57,578 nucleotides of DNA from Microbacterium sp. cf046 (GTDB taxonomy: Bacteria > Actinomycetota > Actinomycetes > Actinomycetales > Microbacteriaceae): the NCBI RefSeq assembly GCF_900114345.1, contig NZ_FOZJ01000001.1:1306796-1364373 (forward strand), read 5' to 3'. Under the pieces are notes generated by a model, which was not told where the DNA came from, did no database searches, and saw only the letters and a program-made list of their open reading frames with translations. Shown one piece after another: positions 45,770 to 55,598 of the stretch (positions are counted from its first letter, which is position 1; each line of letters starts with the position of its first letter). A program made the position numbers and the translations under genes.

Positions 45770-46516
45770 ATGACCGCAACGTCCAATCGCGTGCTGATCA
45801 TCGTCCCGGCCTGGAACGAAGCCAAGAACGTCGGCACCACGGTCCGCGAGATCCAGGCTGCGAGTCCGGCCTACGACGTCGTGGTCATCGACGACGGCTC
45901 CGCCGATCAGACCTCGCGCATCGCACGCGAGGCGGGCGCCAGGGTGCTCACGCTTCCGTTCAACCTCGGCGTGGGCGGTGCGATGCGCACCGGGTTCACC
46001 TATGCGCAGCGTCACGGATACTCCCGCGCGATCCAGGTGGACGCCGACGGGCAGCACAACCCGGCCGACATCGATCTGGTGCTGTCGGGTCTCGATCACG
46101 CGGACATCTCCATCGGGGCCCGGTTCGCGGACGTCGGGGACTACACCGTGCGCGGCCCCCGCCGGTGGGCGATGATCTTCCTCGCCCGGGTGCTGTCCCG
46201 AGTGGCCAAGACGCGGCTCACCGACGCGACCAGCGGGTTCCGCGCCGCCGGACCGCGCGCGATCGACCAGTACGTCCGCTACTACCCGTCGGAGTACTTC
46301 GGCGACACCCTCGATTCGCTCGTCGCGGCGTGCCACGCCGGCCTGACGGTCACGCAGGTTCCCGTCGCGATGCGCGCCCGGATGCACGGCACTTCGACGC
46401 AGGGAACGGTCGGTGCGACGCTCTACCTGCTGCGTGCCGTGTTCGCGCTGAGTCTCGCGGTCATGCGGCGAGCTCGGCCCGTGCGTCCGACCACGGCAGT
46501 GGAGCCCGCCGCATGA
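45770..46516 (+). CDS. GT2 glycosyltransferase, polyprenyl-phosphate sugar synthase type, copy 2
   Basis: A 248-residue GT-A enzyme with VLIIVPAWNEAKNVGTTV, VVVIDDGSADQTS, FNLGVGGAMRTGFTYAQ, the metal site QVDADGQHNPADI, and SIGARFADVGDY. Like copy 1 it has no C-terminal membrane helices and is coupled (ATGA) to a DUF2304 gene. The two copies differ enough that they may use different sugars. The C-terminal RMHGTSTQG segment is typical of DPM1-like enzymes in surface-glycan loci. Confidence 0.89.
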   Translation: MTATSNRVLIIVPAWNEAKNVGTTVREIQAASPAYDVVVIDDGSADQTSRIAREAGARVLTLPFNLGVGGAMRTGFTYAQRHGYSRAIQVDADGQHNPADIDLVLSGLDHADISIGARFADVGDYTVRGPRRWAMIFLARVLSRVAKTRLTDATSGFRAAGPRAIDQYVRYYPSEYFGDTLDSLVAACHAGLTVTQVPVAMRARMHGTSTQGTVGATLYLLRAVFALSLAVMRRARPVRPTTAVEPAA

Positions 46517-46920
46517 TCGTCTTCGTCGGGATCACCCTGGCGCTGGTCATCCTGATCATCGTCGTGTGGATGCTGCTTGCCCGAAAGCTGCGCGAGAAGT
46601 ACGCGGTGATGTGGCTCGTGATCGGGTTCGCCGTCCTGATCCTGGGGATCTTCCCGCAGCTGCTGCTCTGGCTGACCGAGGTCCTCGGTGTCGCGGTTCC
46701 TGCCAACCTGCTCTTCTCGCTCGCGATCGTGCTGCTGCTCGGCGTCGCGCTGCACCTGTCGTGGGAGCTCTCCCAGGCCGAGGAGGAGATCCGTCGCGTC
46801 GCCGAGGAGGCGGCGATCTCACGGGCCGAGATCGACGAGCTCACCCGCCGTGTGGAGCGACTCGAGGCGGGTCCGGCGTCCTCCGAGTCGACCGGGACCG
46901 ATGCCGCGGCATCCGGCTGA
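46513..46920 (+). CDS. DUF2304 family small membrane protein, copy 2
   Basis: A 135-residue protein with three hydrophobic segments (about 3-22, 33-58 and 65-85), a KLREKYAVMWLVIG loop and a glutamate-rich coiled-coil tail (EEEIRRVAEEAAISRAEIDEL, quoted in part). It is coupled to the GT2 gene by ATGA, as copy 1 is by TGATG. A partner of the GT2 enzyme at the membrane is the most economical idea. Its stop faces the flippase operon across 37 nt. Confidence 0.82.
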   Translation: MIVFVGITLALVILIIVVWMLLARKLREKYAVMWLVIGFAVLILGIFPQLLLWLTEVLGVAVPANLLFSLAIVLLLGVALHLSWELSQAEEEIRRVAEEAAISRAEIDELTRRVERLEAGPASSESTGTDAAASG

Positions 46921-46957
46921 GAACGCCGCTGATTCGACCTCGGGCTGAGACGACCGG

Positions 46958-48274
46958 TCAGGCGACCTCGGGCTCCGGCGCCGCCGGCGGGATCTCTCCC
47001 CGCCGCAGGGTCAGCCGCAGGATCACGAGCTGGTAGATCGTCACGACGAACTCCGACAGGGCGACCGACCACGCGATCAGCTCGAGGCTGTGCAGCGACG
47101 CCGAGATCAGGATCAGGGGCGCGCCGACGGCCGCGGCCATGATCGATGCGATGGCGACATGGCGGACCTGGCCGAGGAGGATCAGGCACGCGTACCCCGC
47201 GATCGCCGACCCCGAGACGAACAGGAACGCGATTCCGAGGGGGATGCTGAGGCTGAGCGGGACCAGGACCGCCCCACCGCTGAGCAGTGCGGAGGCGAGC
47301 GGGCTGAACCCGGCGATGAGCGACCCGCCCACGAACCCGAAGGCGAGCCCGATGACGACGGCGCGCACGCACCTGCGCGCGATGTGCGCCGGGCCGTCCT
47401 CAGGAACCCATCCCTGCAGGAACTGCTGGACCGGCGCGAGGGCGAGCGAGCCGAACTTGAAGAGCCGGTCTGCCATCGCGTAGACCGGCACCTGCGCGGG
47501 GATGAGCGCCTGCACGGTGACGAGCGGCAGTGACACGTACAGGCTGCTGACAAGGGATCCGGTCACGGCGTGGCGCTGCGTGCCCAGCAGGGCGAGGACC
47601 GCACGCAGGCTGTACCGCGCGTGCTCGCCGGGTGGGAGGGTGGCCAGGATGTGCCGGCGCTCCAGGAGGATCGCGACGAGGTAGCCGAGCGCCTGAATCA
47701 GCAGGAAGGCGGTGATGCTCGAGGTCAGCCAGGTCGCCAGGAGCCCGACGAGGGTGCCGACGACGGCCGGGATCGTGTTCAGGACGAACAGCCGACCCGG
47801 CTGCGCCTGACCGACGAAGTACCAGGGTGATGCCACGTAGGGGAGCAGGTATGCGATCGTGCCCAGCACGGAGAGCGGCACATCGCCGCGTGTGAGCAGC
47901 AGTGAGATGACGATCATCGTCGGGGCGGCGACGGCGTACAGGGTCAGCCGCGCCGAGAGCGACTCGCGGAAGATGTACGGCCGCTGCTCCCGTGTGGCAC
48001 CGGCGATCATCGACGGTCCGGTCGCGCCCCACCCGAAGGCGACGATCACCCCGAACACGCCGGCAAGCACCTGGATCACCGTCAGCTGAGCCCACACCTC
48101 CGCACCGACCGAGGCGATGAGCACCGGGATCGCGAGCACTCCGACCACCGCCACGAGGCCGACCGTGGCGGAGAAGCTCAGGATGCGCTGGATGAAGGGA
48201 ATGGTCGGATGCCGATCTGCGGTGTCGTCGTCGCGCAATGCTATTGGGTCGGCGGCAGACGCCGGCCGAGCCAC
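46958..48274 (-). CDS. Wzx-type polysaccharide flippase (MATE/MVF superfamily)
   Basis: A 438-residue membrane protein with about 12-14 helices and an open pattern LSFSATVGLVAVVGVLAIPVLIA typical of oligosaccharide flippases (quoted in part). It is expected to flip lipid-linked repeat units. It is the last gene of a three-gene minus-strand operon with two GT2 genes. The start is uncertain: GTG at 48274 overlaps the upstream gene by 34 nt, whereas a TTG at 48238 would follow its stop after 2 nt. No Wzy polymerase is recognisable nearby. Confidence 0.82.
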   Translation of the reverse strand: MARPASAADPIALRDDDTADRHPTIPFIQRILSFSATVGLVAVVGVLAIPVLIASVGAEVWAQLTVIQVLAGVFGVIVAFGWGATGPSMIAGATREQRPYIFRESLSARLTLYAVAAPTMIVISLLLTRGDVPLSVLGTIAYLLPYVASPWYFVGQAQPGRLFVLNTIPAVVGTLVGLLATWLTSSITAFLLIQALGYLVAILLERRHILATLPPGEHARYSLRAVLALLGTQRHAVTGSLVSSLYVSLPLVTVQALIPAQVPVYAMADRLFKFGSLALAPVQQFLQGWVPEDGPAHIARRCVRAVVIGLAFGFVGGSLIAGFSPLASALLSGGAVLVPLSLSIPLGIAFLFVSGSAIAGYACLILLGQVRHVAIASIMAAAVGAPLILISASLHSLELIAWSVALSEFVVTIYQLVILRLTLRRGEIPPAAPEPEVA

Positions 48275-49245
48275 GGATGCAGGATCCTGCCGGCGGCGAG
48301 CATGATGGCATTCGACGTGCCGTGGATGGATCCGCGAGTGAGGTAGCTCAGCGCGTACGCGGGCCGCGTCGCCCTGCCGAACACCCGCTGAAGGCGGCTG
48401 AGCGGCGCTGTGGCGGGCGTGATGCGGGCCGAGAGGGTCGCGGTCATCTGTGCGCGCCAGCCGTAGCCCATGTCGTACAGGGCGCGCAGGAGGGCGATGG
48501 GACTGCTCGACCCCTCGTAGCGCCGGCCCGCTGCCAGGAGGGTCCGGACGGCCGAGGCCGGCCGGACGCGTCCGGACTGATCGGCGACCTCGCCCAAAAC
48601 GTTCCCGCCGTGCTGCACGTAGTCCTGGAGCACGTCACCGACGACCGCTGTGCCGCCGAGCATCGCCGAGCAGACGGCGATCCAGTGATCGTGCACCTCG
48701 ACCCGCGTCGGCATGGCGGGGAACGGCATGGCGAGATCGAGCACCGCGCGCCGGAACACGCTCATCGCGCCCGAGAACTGATTCACGGCGACCAGCGCCA
48801 GCAGGTCGGAGTCACGCCGATGGGTCGACGGCTCGATCACCCGACCAGAGGGGAACTCCACGACCCTCGCCTGCCCCGACACGATCATGTGATCCTGCAG
48901 GAGCGGAAGCAGGCGTTCCAGCTTGTCGGGGTTCCACAGATCGTCCTGGTCGCTCAGGGCAACCCACTCCGCGTCATCGGGCACTGCGCGCAGCGCCCGC
49001 TCGAAGTTGGCGTAGAAGCCGACCCGATGCTCGTGCCCGATGACGGTGAACCTGGGGTCCCCTCCGGTCACCTCGGCGACCAGCTTCCGCACCCGCTCGG
49101 GCTCGCCGTCCGAGGAGATGATGCAGACGAAGTCGCCGACGCTCTGGCGCTGGATCGAGGTGAGCTGCCGCGCGAACAGCACCGGGTCCGGCCGATACGC
49201 CGCGAGGGCGATCGCACCGAAGCCCGCGCCGGGGTGAGCGGTCAT
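48241..49245 (-). CDS. GT2 glycosyltransferase
   Basis: A 334-residue GT-A glycosyltransferase. IALAAYRPDPVLFARQLTSIQ opens the fold, CIISSDGEPE follows, and the metal-binding site is in WVALSDQDDLWNPDKLERLL, a motif common in rhamnosyltransferase-like GT2 proteins of O-antigen loci. The acceptor part has NQFSGAMSVFRRAV and HDHWIAVCS. The ATG at 49245 overlaps the stop of the next upstream GT2 gene (ATGA). Given rmlABCD in the locus, a rhamnose donor is likely but not shown. Confidence 0.87.
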   Translation of the reverse strand: MTAHPGAGFGAIALAAYRPDPVLFARQLTSIQRQSVGDFVCIISSDGEPERVRKLVAEVTGGDPRFTVIGHEHRVGFYANFERALRAVPDDAEWVALSDQDDLWNPDKLERLLPLLQDHMIVSGQARVVEFPSGRVIEPSTHRRDSDLLALVAVNQFSGAMSVFRRAVLDLAMPFPAMPTRVEVHDHWIAVCSAMLGGTAVVGDVLQDYVQHGGNVLGEVADQSGRVRPASAVRTLLAAGRRYEGSSSPIALLRALYDMGYGWRAQMTATLSARITPATAPLSRLQRVFGRATRPAYALSYLTRGSIHGTSNAIMLAAGRILHPWLGRRLPPTQ

Positions 49246-50234
49246 TGCGGCACCCGCCAGTCGATCCGCGCGGCCACCTCGGCGACGGCATCCGGGATGC
49301 GGCCCATCCGGCCGGCTCTCCCATCGGCTCGTCCGGCACGCAGGATTCGAGTGAACTCGCGTCGATCGCGGACCGCGAGCCACACGATGACGTAGTGGCG
49401 CATCTCGAGAAGCGTCGCGCGGGCGACGGTGAGCGGCAGCCGCCGTCGGTAGATGCGGTTCACGGCCACCCGATTGCGTGCGCGGTAGTAGTACCGGAAC
49501 GGGGCGCTGACCGTGAAGCCCATCGGCCGACCGGACGGCGTGCGCAGCACGCGGCGGAGCACTCGGATGCCGACGCGGCGACCGAGCTCGTGCGGCAGGT
49601 CCAGACCGCGGGCGGCGACCATGATGAAGCCGCGGACCTCGGCCCGCATCGAGAACTCGGTGTCGACCAGATCGATGAACAGGTCCTCGCGGAACGGACC
49701 GATCGCCCGGAGGGCGACCGCGGCGACGAGCATCCCCGACTGGATCGGCCGTCGCGCTATCAGATGCGGCCCCTGCTCACCGTGGACCTGAGACACGTCG
49801 GCGAAGAACTCGGGGACGGCCGCGGCGACGGGCAGGCCATCTCGGGATGCCGCGACGTGCGCGTCGGCGACCGCGCGGACGAAGCCCGGTCCGACGCGCG
49901 AATCCTGGTCGAAGAACACGATGCCGTCCGGTGCGGGTGCCGATCCCGATGCATCGTCCAGCAGTGCGCGCACGCCGGCGTTCAGCGCGGCGGCGATTCC
50001 GAGATTCCGCGGGAGACGCACCACATCGACGCCCATCGCGGCCGCGTCGGCGAGCACCGCGTCGTACGCGGGACCGCTGCCGTCGTCGACCAGGACGATG
50101 CGGTCGACCTGGCCGGTCAGCGCGCGCAGGTGGTCAAGCAGATCGGCCGTGGGCGCGAAGGCGGTGACGACGCAGCTCACCGCGAAACGGGGAGCGTCCG
50201 GGGCGGCGTCGGGGCGGTCTCGCGGTGCGGGCAT
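49242..50234 (-). CDS. GT2 glycosyltransferase, RfbF/rhamnosyltransferase-like
   Basis: A 330-residue GT-A enzyme with SCVVTAFAPTADLLDHL, RIVLVDDGSGPAYDA, LPRNLGIAAALNAGV, the FFDQDSRVGPGFV metal site, and DLFIDLVDTEFSMRAEVRGF, which is the family-typical catalytic segment of bacterial rhamnosyltransferases. A helical basic C-terminus follows. It is first in the operon with another GT2 and the flippase, with a TAGGTT box 9 nt before its ATG. Confidence 0.88.
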   Translation of the reverse strand: MPAPRDRPDAAPDAPRFAVSCVVTAFAPTADLLDHLRALTGQVDRIVLVDDGSGPAYDAVLADAAAMGVDVVRLPRNLGIAAALNAGVRALLDDASGSAPAPDGIVFFDQDSRVGPGFVRAVADAHVAASRDGLPVAAAVPEFFADVSQVHGEQGPHLIARRPIQSGMLVAAVALRAIGPFREDLFIDLVDTEFSMRAEVRGFIMVAARGLDLPHELGRRVGIRVLRRVLRTPSGRPMGFTVSAPFRYYYRARNRVAVNRIYRRRLPLTVARATLLEMRHYVIVWLAVRDRREFTRILRAGRADGRAGRMGRIPDAVAEVAARIDWRVPQ

Positions 50235-50243
50235 GGCCCTGAC

Positions 50244-50249
50244 AACCTA
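50244..50249 (-). promoter_or_regulatory. Leaderless -10 box for the GT2-GT2-flippase operon
   Basis: TAGGTT on the minus strand, 9 nt before the ATG at 50234. Confidence 0.45.
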
Positions 50250-50310
50250 CCAGTGCAGTCTCCGCGACCCCCGTGGGCGGAGGCGGCCGTGGCGCTCGGA
50301 AGCCCCGACA

Positions 50311-50316
50311 TAGGAT
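50311..50316 (+). promoter_or_regulatory. -10 box upstream of micro-ORF and GT2 gene
   Basis: TAGGAT, 8 nt before an ATG at 50325 that opens a 12-codon frame running into the GT2 gene. Confidence 0.4.
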
Positions 50317-50324
50317 GGACGGCG

Positions 50325-50363
50325 ATGTCCGGCGAGCGTGCGAAAGGCCTGCCCTGTGAGTGA
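50325..50363 (+). CDS. Possible 12-codon leaderless micro-ORF (MSGERAKGLPCE)
   Basis: ATG follows a TAGGAT box by 8 nt; the frame ends in a TGA that lies 8 nt inside the assigned GT2 gene, so ribosomes terminating here could re-initiate at the GTG at 50356. Coding potential is unproven. Confidence 0.3.
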   Translation: MSGERAKGLPCE

Positions 50364-51108
50364 TCCCACCCGGGTCAGCGTGTGCATGGCCACCTACAAC
50401 GGGGCCGAGTACGTCGAGCACCAGCTCCGGTCGATCCTGGAGCAGCTGGAGCCCGACGACGAGGTGATCGTGGTCGACGACGCGAGTGCCGACGCCACGG
50501 TCGCCGTCATCGAGGCGGTCGGCGACTCCCGCGTGCGGATCATCCGCCAGAAGGCCAACCGGGGTTATGTGCGCACGTTCGAAGCCGCGCTCCTGGCCGC
50601 CGAGGGCGATGTCCTGCTGCTGGCCGACCAGGACGACGAGTGGGTGCCGGGCCGACGAGACGCGCTCGTGGAGTCCGCTCGCGCAACCGGGGTCGCGGCG
50701 TCCAACCTCGTGCTGCTGGAGAGCGGCGAGCCGCTGCGCTCGCCCATCACCGGTCGGCCATGGAGGCTGCGTGCATCCACCTCCCGCCATCGGCTTCGCA
50801 ACGAGCTGCGGATCCTCGCCGGAGTGGCGCCGTACTTCGGCTGCGCGATGGCCGTCCGGCGCGACATGCTCCCCGCGATCACCCCGTTCCCGGCGTTCCT
50901 GACCGAATCGCACGATCTCTGGATCGCCACCGTGGCGAACGCGTCAGGCCGTATGAGCCACGTCGAGACGGCGACCGTGCGCCGCCGCATCCACGAGGCG
51001 AACGCGTCGTCGTCGCGGCCGCGAGGAATCCGGCGGGCGCTCGCATCGAGATGGATGCTGGTCCGCGCGTGGGCCGAGGCGCGACGACGTGCACGGATGC
51101 TGCGCTAG
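50356..51108 (+). CDS. GT2 glycosyltransferase
   Basis: A 250-residue compact GT-A enzyme: VSVCMATYNGAEYVEHQLRSIL, VIVVDDASADATV and the metal site LLLADQDDEWVPGRRDAL, with PYFGCAMAVRRDML and SHDLWIATVAN in the acceptor part. It belongs to the same rhamnosyltransferase-like group as the two GT2 enzymes on the other strand. GTG at 50356 has AAAGG 8 nt upstream; an in-frame GTG at 50338 would add six residues with no family similarity. It converges on the acyltransferase gene with a 2-nt gap. Confidence 0.86.
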   Translation: MSDPTRVSVCMATYNGAEYVEHQLRSILEQLEPDDEVIVVDDASADATVAVIEAVGDSRVRIIRQKANRGYVRTFEAALLAAEGDVLLLADQDDEWVPGRRDALVESARATGVAASNLVLLESGEPLRSPITGRPWRLRASTSRHRLRNELRILAGVAPYFGCAMAVRRDMLPAITPFPAFLTESHDLWIATVANASGRMSHVETATVRRRIHEANASSSRPRGIRRALASRWMLVRAWAEARRRARMLR

Positions 51109-51110
51109 CG

Positions 51111-52217
51111 TCACGCTTCCTGGATGTCGCCCGGCGGGCCGACCGGCTGGGGCCTCAACTGGTTGCCCTTGGGCCGGGCCAGGAACATCGCCGGCCGCTC
51201 GATCAGCACCCAACTGAGCCACGCCAGGCCGAACGTCACGACGACCGTGATCAGGATGTAGAGGGGCATTCCGAGCACGCCGGCGCCCACGAGGATCACG
51301 AGCTGCTGGACCGGCCACGCGTAGATGTAGAACCCGTACGAGACGTCGTTGCGCGCGATCCACGCCGGCTGCGGGATCCAGGTCGACAGTGACAGCAGTC
51401 CGTAAGCCAGCAGCGGTGCCGAAGCCTGGCCGCCCCAGCGCGGGATCAGCCAGATCATGACCACGGCCGCGACGAGCGCGCCGATCCCGAGGAGGCGACT
51501 GACACCCCACTTCTCGACGAGGAAGTAGATGAGCGACCCGCCGAGGAAGAAGGGCAGCAGCCTCGCGAACAGCTCGAAGCTCACGTCGAGCCCGATCCGC
51601 TGGGCACCCCCGATCAGGGCGTACAGCGCGACGCTGAGGACCCAGAGTACGCCCACCAGGATCGGCGATCTGCGGAAGACGGCGACGAAGCCCAGGACCC
51701 AGATGACGATGTAGCAGAGGAACTCGTAGAACAGCGTCCACAGCGACCCGTTCCACGCGCCGGGGTAGGGGACCCCCTGCAGGGTCGCGCCGATACTGTA
51801 GTGGTCGATGTAGAGCGCGAGATTGCCCCAGACGTACTGGAACGGCGTGATCGGGGTCGTGAAGAAGCCTGCGAGCGATCCCTGCTCGATCAGCAGCGCG
51901 ATCGGGGCGAAGACGAAGGCGGTGACCAGGAGCACGACCACGAACGCCGGGTAGATGCGCGCGACGCGGTGCAGGAGGTACTCACCGGGCGAGGTGCGCA
52001 GCCGGCTGCGCGTGATCAGGAATCCGCTCAGGACGAAGAAGCCGGCCACCGCCCACCCGCCGAGGTTCTCGCCCTGGATCGACGGACCCGACCCCTGTCC
52101 GGCGATATACCAGCTGTGTGCGAACAGGACGAGCGCGGCCAGGATGAGCCGGAAGAGGTTGAGACTGTTCTTTCGATAGGGGTACGGCGTGCCGCGAAGG
52201 GCCTCGGGCAGGCTCAC
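51111..52217 (-). CDS. Acyltransferase 3 membrane acetylase, copy 2
   Basis: A 368-residue membrane protein with about ten helices. It has LNLFRLILAALVLFAHSWYI with the conserved histidine, FFVLSGFLITRSRLRTSP, LLHRVARIYPAF and an NGSLWTLFYEFLCY segment. It is predicted to acylate a sugar of the glycan. It shares little sequence with copy 1 (37790-38977) outside the motifs, so they probably modify different positions or sugars. GTG start overlaps the epimerase stop by 4 nt. Confidence 0.87.
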   Translation of the reverse strand: MSLPEALRGTPYPYRKNSLNLFRLILAALVLFAHSWYIAGQGSGPSIQGENLGGWAVAGFFVLSGFLITRSRLRTSPGEYLLHRVARIYPAFVVVLLVTAFVFAPIALLIEQGSLAGFFTTPITPFQYVWGNLALYIDHYSIGATLQGVPYPGAWNGSLWTLFYEFLCYIVIWVLGFVAVFRRSPILVGVLWVLSVALYALIGGAQRIGLDVSFELFARLLPFFLGGSLIYFLVEKWGVSRLLGIGALVAAVVMIWLIPRWGGQASAPLLAYGLLSLSTWIPQPAWIARNDVSYGFYIYAWPVQQLVILVGAGVLGMPLYILITVVVTFGLAWLSWVLIERPAMFLARPKGNQLRPQPVGPPGDIQEA

Positions 52218-53350
52218 TTCAGCAGGTTCCGCGACGACATCTCTTCGAGGGAGCGCTCATAGCTGTCGCCCTCGATCGGCTCGGACAGGACCCACTCGGC
52301 GAACCGAGACACACCCTCGCGGAACTGGACCGCCGGCGTGAAGCCGAGGATCTCCCGCAGCCGGGTGGTGTCGGCGATGTTGTGACGGATGTCGCCCAGG
52401 CGGTAGTTGCCCGACACCCGCGTCGGGACCTCCGTTCCGAACGCGGCGAACAGGGCGGCGACCACCTCGTTCACCGTGGTCGCGACGCCGGATCCGACGT
52501 TGAACACCCCGCCGGCGGCAGCCGGGTGCGTCGCACCGAGGAACGTCGCCTCGACGATGTCGTCGATGTAGACGAAGTCGCGGCTCTCGAGGCCGTCCTC
52601 GAAGATGTTGATCTCCTTGCCCTGCCGGATCAGCGTGGAGAAGATCGAGAGGATGCCGGTGTACGGGTTCTTGAGGGACTGACCGGGACCGTAGACGTTC
52701 TGGTAGCGCAGAGAGACCGGCTCGATCCCGATCGTCGGCGCGACCGTCAGGATGAGCGACTCCTGCATCTGCTTGGTGATGCCGTAGACGGATGACGGAT
52801 GCAGCTTCGCGTTCTCATCGGTCGCGATGACCGACAGAGGTCCCTCTCCGGGCATGTGCACGTCGAAGTCGCCGGCCGCCATGGACTCGTCGTCGCGGTG
52901 CCCCGGGTGCACCACCACTCCCGACTCGGTCAGGTACGAGCCCTCGCCGTAGATCGAACGGGACGATGCGATCACCAGCCGCCGCACGCTGTGCGGTTCG
53001 TTCGCGAGCAGGTCCAGGAGCGCAGCGGTACCGCCCACGTTCGTCTCGGTGTACCGGGCGATCTCGTACATGGACTGACCGGTGCCGGTCTCGGCAGCCA
53101 GATGCACCACGATCGTCGCGCCGGCCAGCGCCGCGCGCAGATCTTCGGTGGACGTCACGGTGCCGCGGACGACGTCGGCCACGCCGTCGAGCGAGCGCAG
53201 CAGCGGGGACGTGGTGTCGGGGTCATCGCCGTGCACCTGCGGGATGAGGGCGTCGAGCACCGTCACGGTGTTCCCGGCCTCGACGAAGCGGCGGGCGAGG
53301 CGCGTGCCGATGAAGCCGGCGCCGCCGGTGATGAGCACGTGATCGGACAT
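52214..53350 (-). CDS. NAD-dependent sugar epimerase, probable dTDP-L-rhamnose 4-epimerase
   Basis: A 378-residue extended short-chain dehydrogenase with GGAGFIGTRLARRF, an ALIPQVHGDD stretch typical of dTDP-L-rhamnose 4-epimerases (WbiB/Tll group), the catalytic YGITK, and SLRYQNVYGPGQSL and SRDFVYIDDIVEA in the substrate domain. Together with the rml genes it would provide dTDP-6-deoxy-L-talose. A UDP-glucose or UDP-GlcNAc 4-epimerase role cannot be ruled out by eye. AGGAG lies about 8 nt upstream of the ATG. It is followed by an acyltransferase; O-acetylated 6-deoxytalose is known from other surface glycans. Confidence 0.83.
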   Translation of the reverse strand: MSDHVLITGGAGFIGTRLARRFVEAGNTVTVLDALIPQVHGDDPDTTSPLLRSLDGVADVVRGTVTSTEDLRAALAGATIVVHLAAETGTGQSMYEIARYTETNVGGTAALLDLLANEPHSVRRLVIASSRSIYGEGSYLTESGVVVHPGHRDDESMAAGDFDVHMPGEGPLSVIATDENAKLHPSSVYGITKQMQESLILTVAPTIGIEPVSLRYQNVYGPGQSLKNPYTGILSIFSTLIRQGKEINIFEDGLESRDFVYIDDIVEATFLGATHPAAAGGVFNVGSGVATTVNEVVAALFAAFGTEVPTRVSGNYRLGDIRHNIADTTRLREILGFTPAVQFREGVSRFAEWVLSEPIEGDSYERSLEEMSSRNLLK

Positions 53351-53386
53351 GCGGGTTTCTCCTGTGGTGGGGACCCGCGGGCGGGG

Positions 53387-54277
53387 TCAGAGGGCGACGA
53401 TGTGCGCCAGCGTCGATTCTATCCCGGCGCGGTTTCCGCCTCGGAGGACCTTCGGCAGCTCGGTGACGGCGTGCAGGCGCGACATGAGGCGCGCTCGCGC
53501 GGTGCGCGAGGTGCGTGCCCAGCCGTGCGAGTCGGCGAGTCGGCGCGCCTCGGCGTAGTAGGTGCGCTCGTCGCGGAACCGTCGACCGTCCAGGAGGGTC
53601 TTCTGCGATGCGCTGGCCGAGTGACGGCGGTACGAGAACGCGAGCGCCGGGTTGTATGCCAGCGTTCCGCCGTCGAAGGCGATGTCCATCAGCAGCGCGA
53701 GATCCTGGATGATCGGCAGACCCTCCCGGAAGTCGATCCGCTTGAGGGTCTCTGTGCGGAACGCGAGCGAGGGCCAGTACAGCCAGTCGCCGCGGATGAG
53801 GCTGGTCGCCATCCGCTCGCCGGTGAGCACGGCGATGCCCGAACCGCCGCGCGGAGCGAGGAGCCCCAGCTTCACCCGATCCGCGAGCGGCGCGACCACG
53901 GCGCCGTGCTCGTCGATGACCTGCACGCCGGGCTGGATCACGTCGGCGTTCGGCACCCGCGCAGTCGTACGCGCGATCAGGTCGACGTACGACGGATGCA
54001 GGAGGTCGTCGCAGCCGAGGATCGCGATGTATTCGGTGGTCGCCCTCCGGATCGCCTCGCGGTAGTTCTCGGTGATGCCGAGGTTGGTCGCGTTGCGGGT
54101 GTAGGAGATGCGCTCGTCATCGATGGCGGCGAAGTATGCCGGCACCGATTCGTCGGGGTAGCAGTCGTCGATGACGATCAGCCGCCAGTCCGGATTGCGC
54201 TGCGCGCGCACGGAACCGACGGTCTCGTACAGGAGCGCGGGGTCGCCCCAGAAGGGCACGAAGATCTCGAGTGTCAT
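53387..54277 (-). CDS. GT2 glycosyltransferase
   Basis: A 296-residue GT-A enzyme with IFVPFWGDPALLYETVGSV, LIVIDDCYPDESV, NLGITENYREAI and YIAILGCDDLLHPSYVDL as metal site, plus LPIIQDLALLMDIAFDGG and a basic C-terminal helix. It is the first gene of the minus-strand group GT2-epimerase-acyltransferase, which suggests that it transfers the sugar made or changed by those two enzymes. ATG at 54277 has a TACGCT box 9 nt upstream. Confidence 0.87.
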   Translation of the reverse strand: MTLEIFVPFWGDPALLYETVGSVRAQRNPDWRLIVIDDCYPDESVPAYFAAIDDERISYTRNATNLGITENYREAIRRATTEYIAILGCDDLLHPSYVDLIARTTARVPNADVIQPGVQVIDEHGAVVAPLADRVKLGLLAPRGGSGIAVLTGERMATSLIRGDWLYWPSLAFRTETLKRIDFREGLPIIQDLALLMDIAFDGGTLAYNPALAFSYRRHSASASQKTLLDGRRFRDERTYYAEARRLADSHGWARTSRTARARLMSRLHAVTELPKVLRGGNRAGIESTLAHIVAL

Positions 54278-54286
54278 AGCCGCTCC

Positions 54287-54292
54287 AGCGTA
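54287..54292 (-). promoter_or_regulatory. Leaderless -10 box for GT2-epimerase-acyltransferase operon
   Basis: TACGCT on the minus strand, 9 nt before the ATG at 54277. Confidence 0.45.
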
Positions 54293-54358
54293 GGGGAGAG
54301 GGTCCGTGCAACCGCTGGGAGCCCGATCCGGCCCCACCGGATTCTCAGGCCTCGCCGA

Positions 54359-54364
54359 TAGACT
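54359..54364 (+). promoter_or_regulatory. -10 box for glf
   Basis: TAGACT, 73 nt before the glf ATG; unlike most genes here glf has a leader, with AAAGGG before the start codon. Confidence 0.5.
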
Positions 54365-54419
54365 GGTGACGCGGCGGTGCGCTCAGCCCGCCGCGTCGCC
54401 GTGTCTGCGGCGACCATGA

Positions 54420-55574
<1,155 letters not shown>

Positions 55575-55585
55575 GCGCGCGCCCA

Positions 55586-55591
55586 TAGACT
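55586..55591 (+). promoter_or_regulatory. Leaderless -10 box for the second ABC exporter
   Basis: TAGACT, 7 nt before the GTG at 55599. Confidence 0.55.
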
Positions 55592-55598
55592 CAACTCC

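Noticed and set aside
46958..50234. Complete Wzx/Wzy polymerisation system
   Set aside because: The flippase is clear but no Wzy polymerase is recognisable; the DUF6541 proteins do not show a Wzy pattern by eye.
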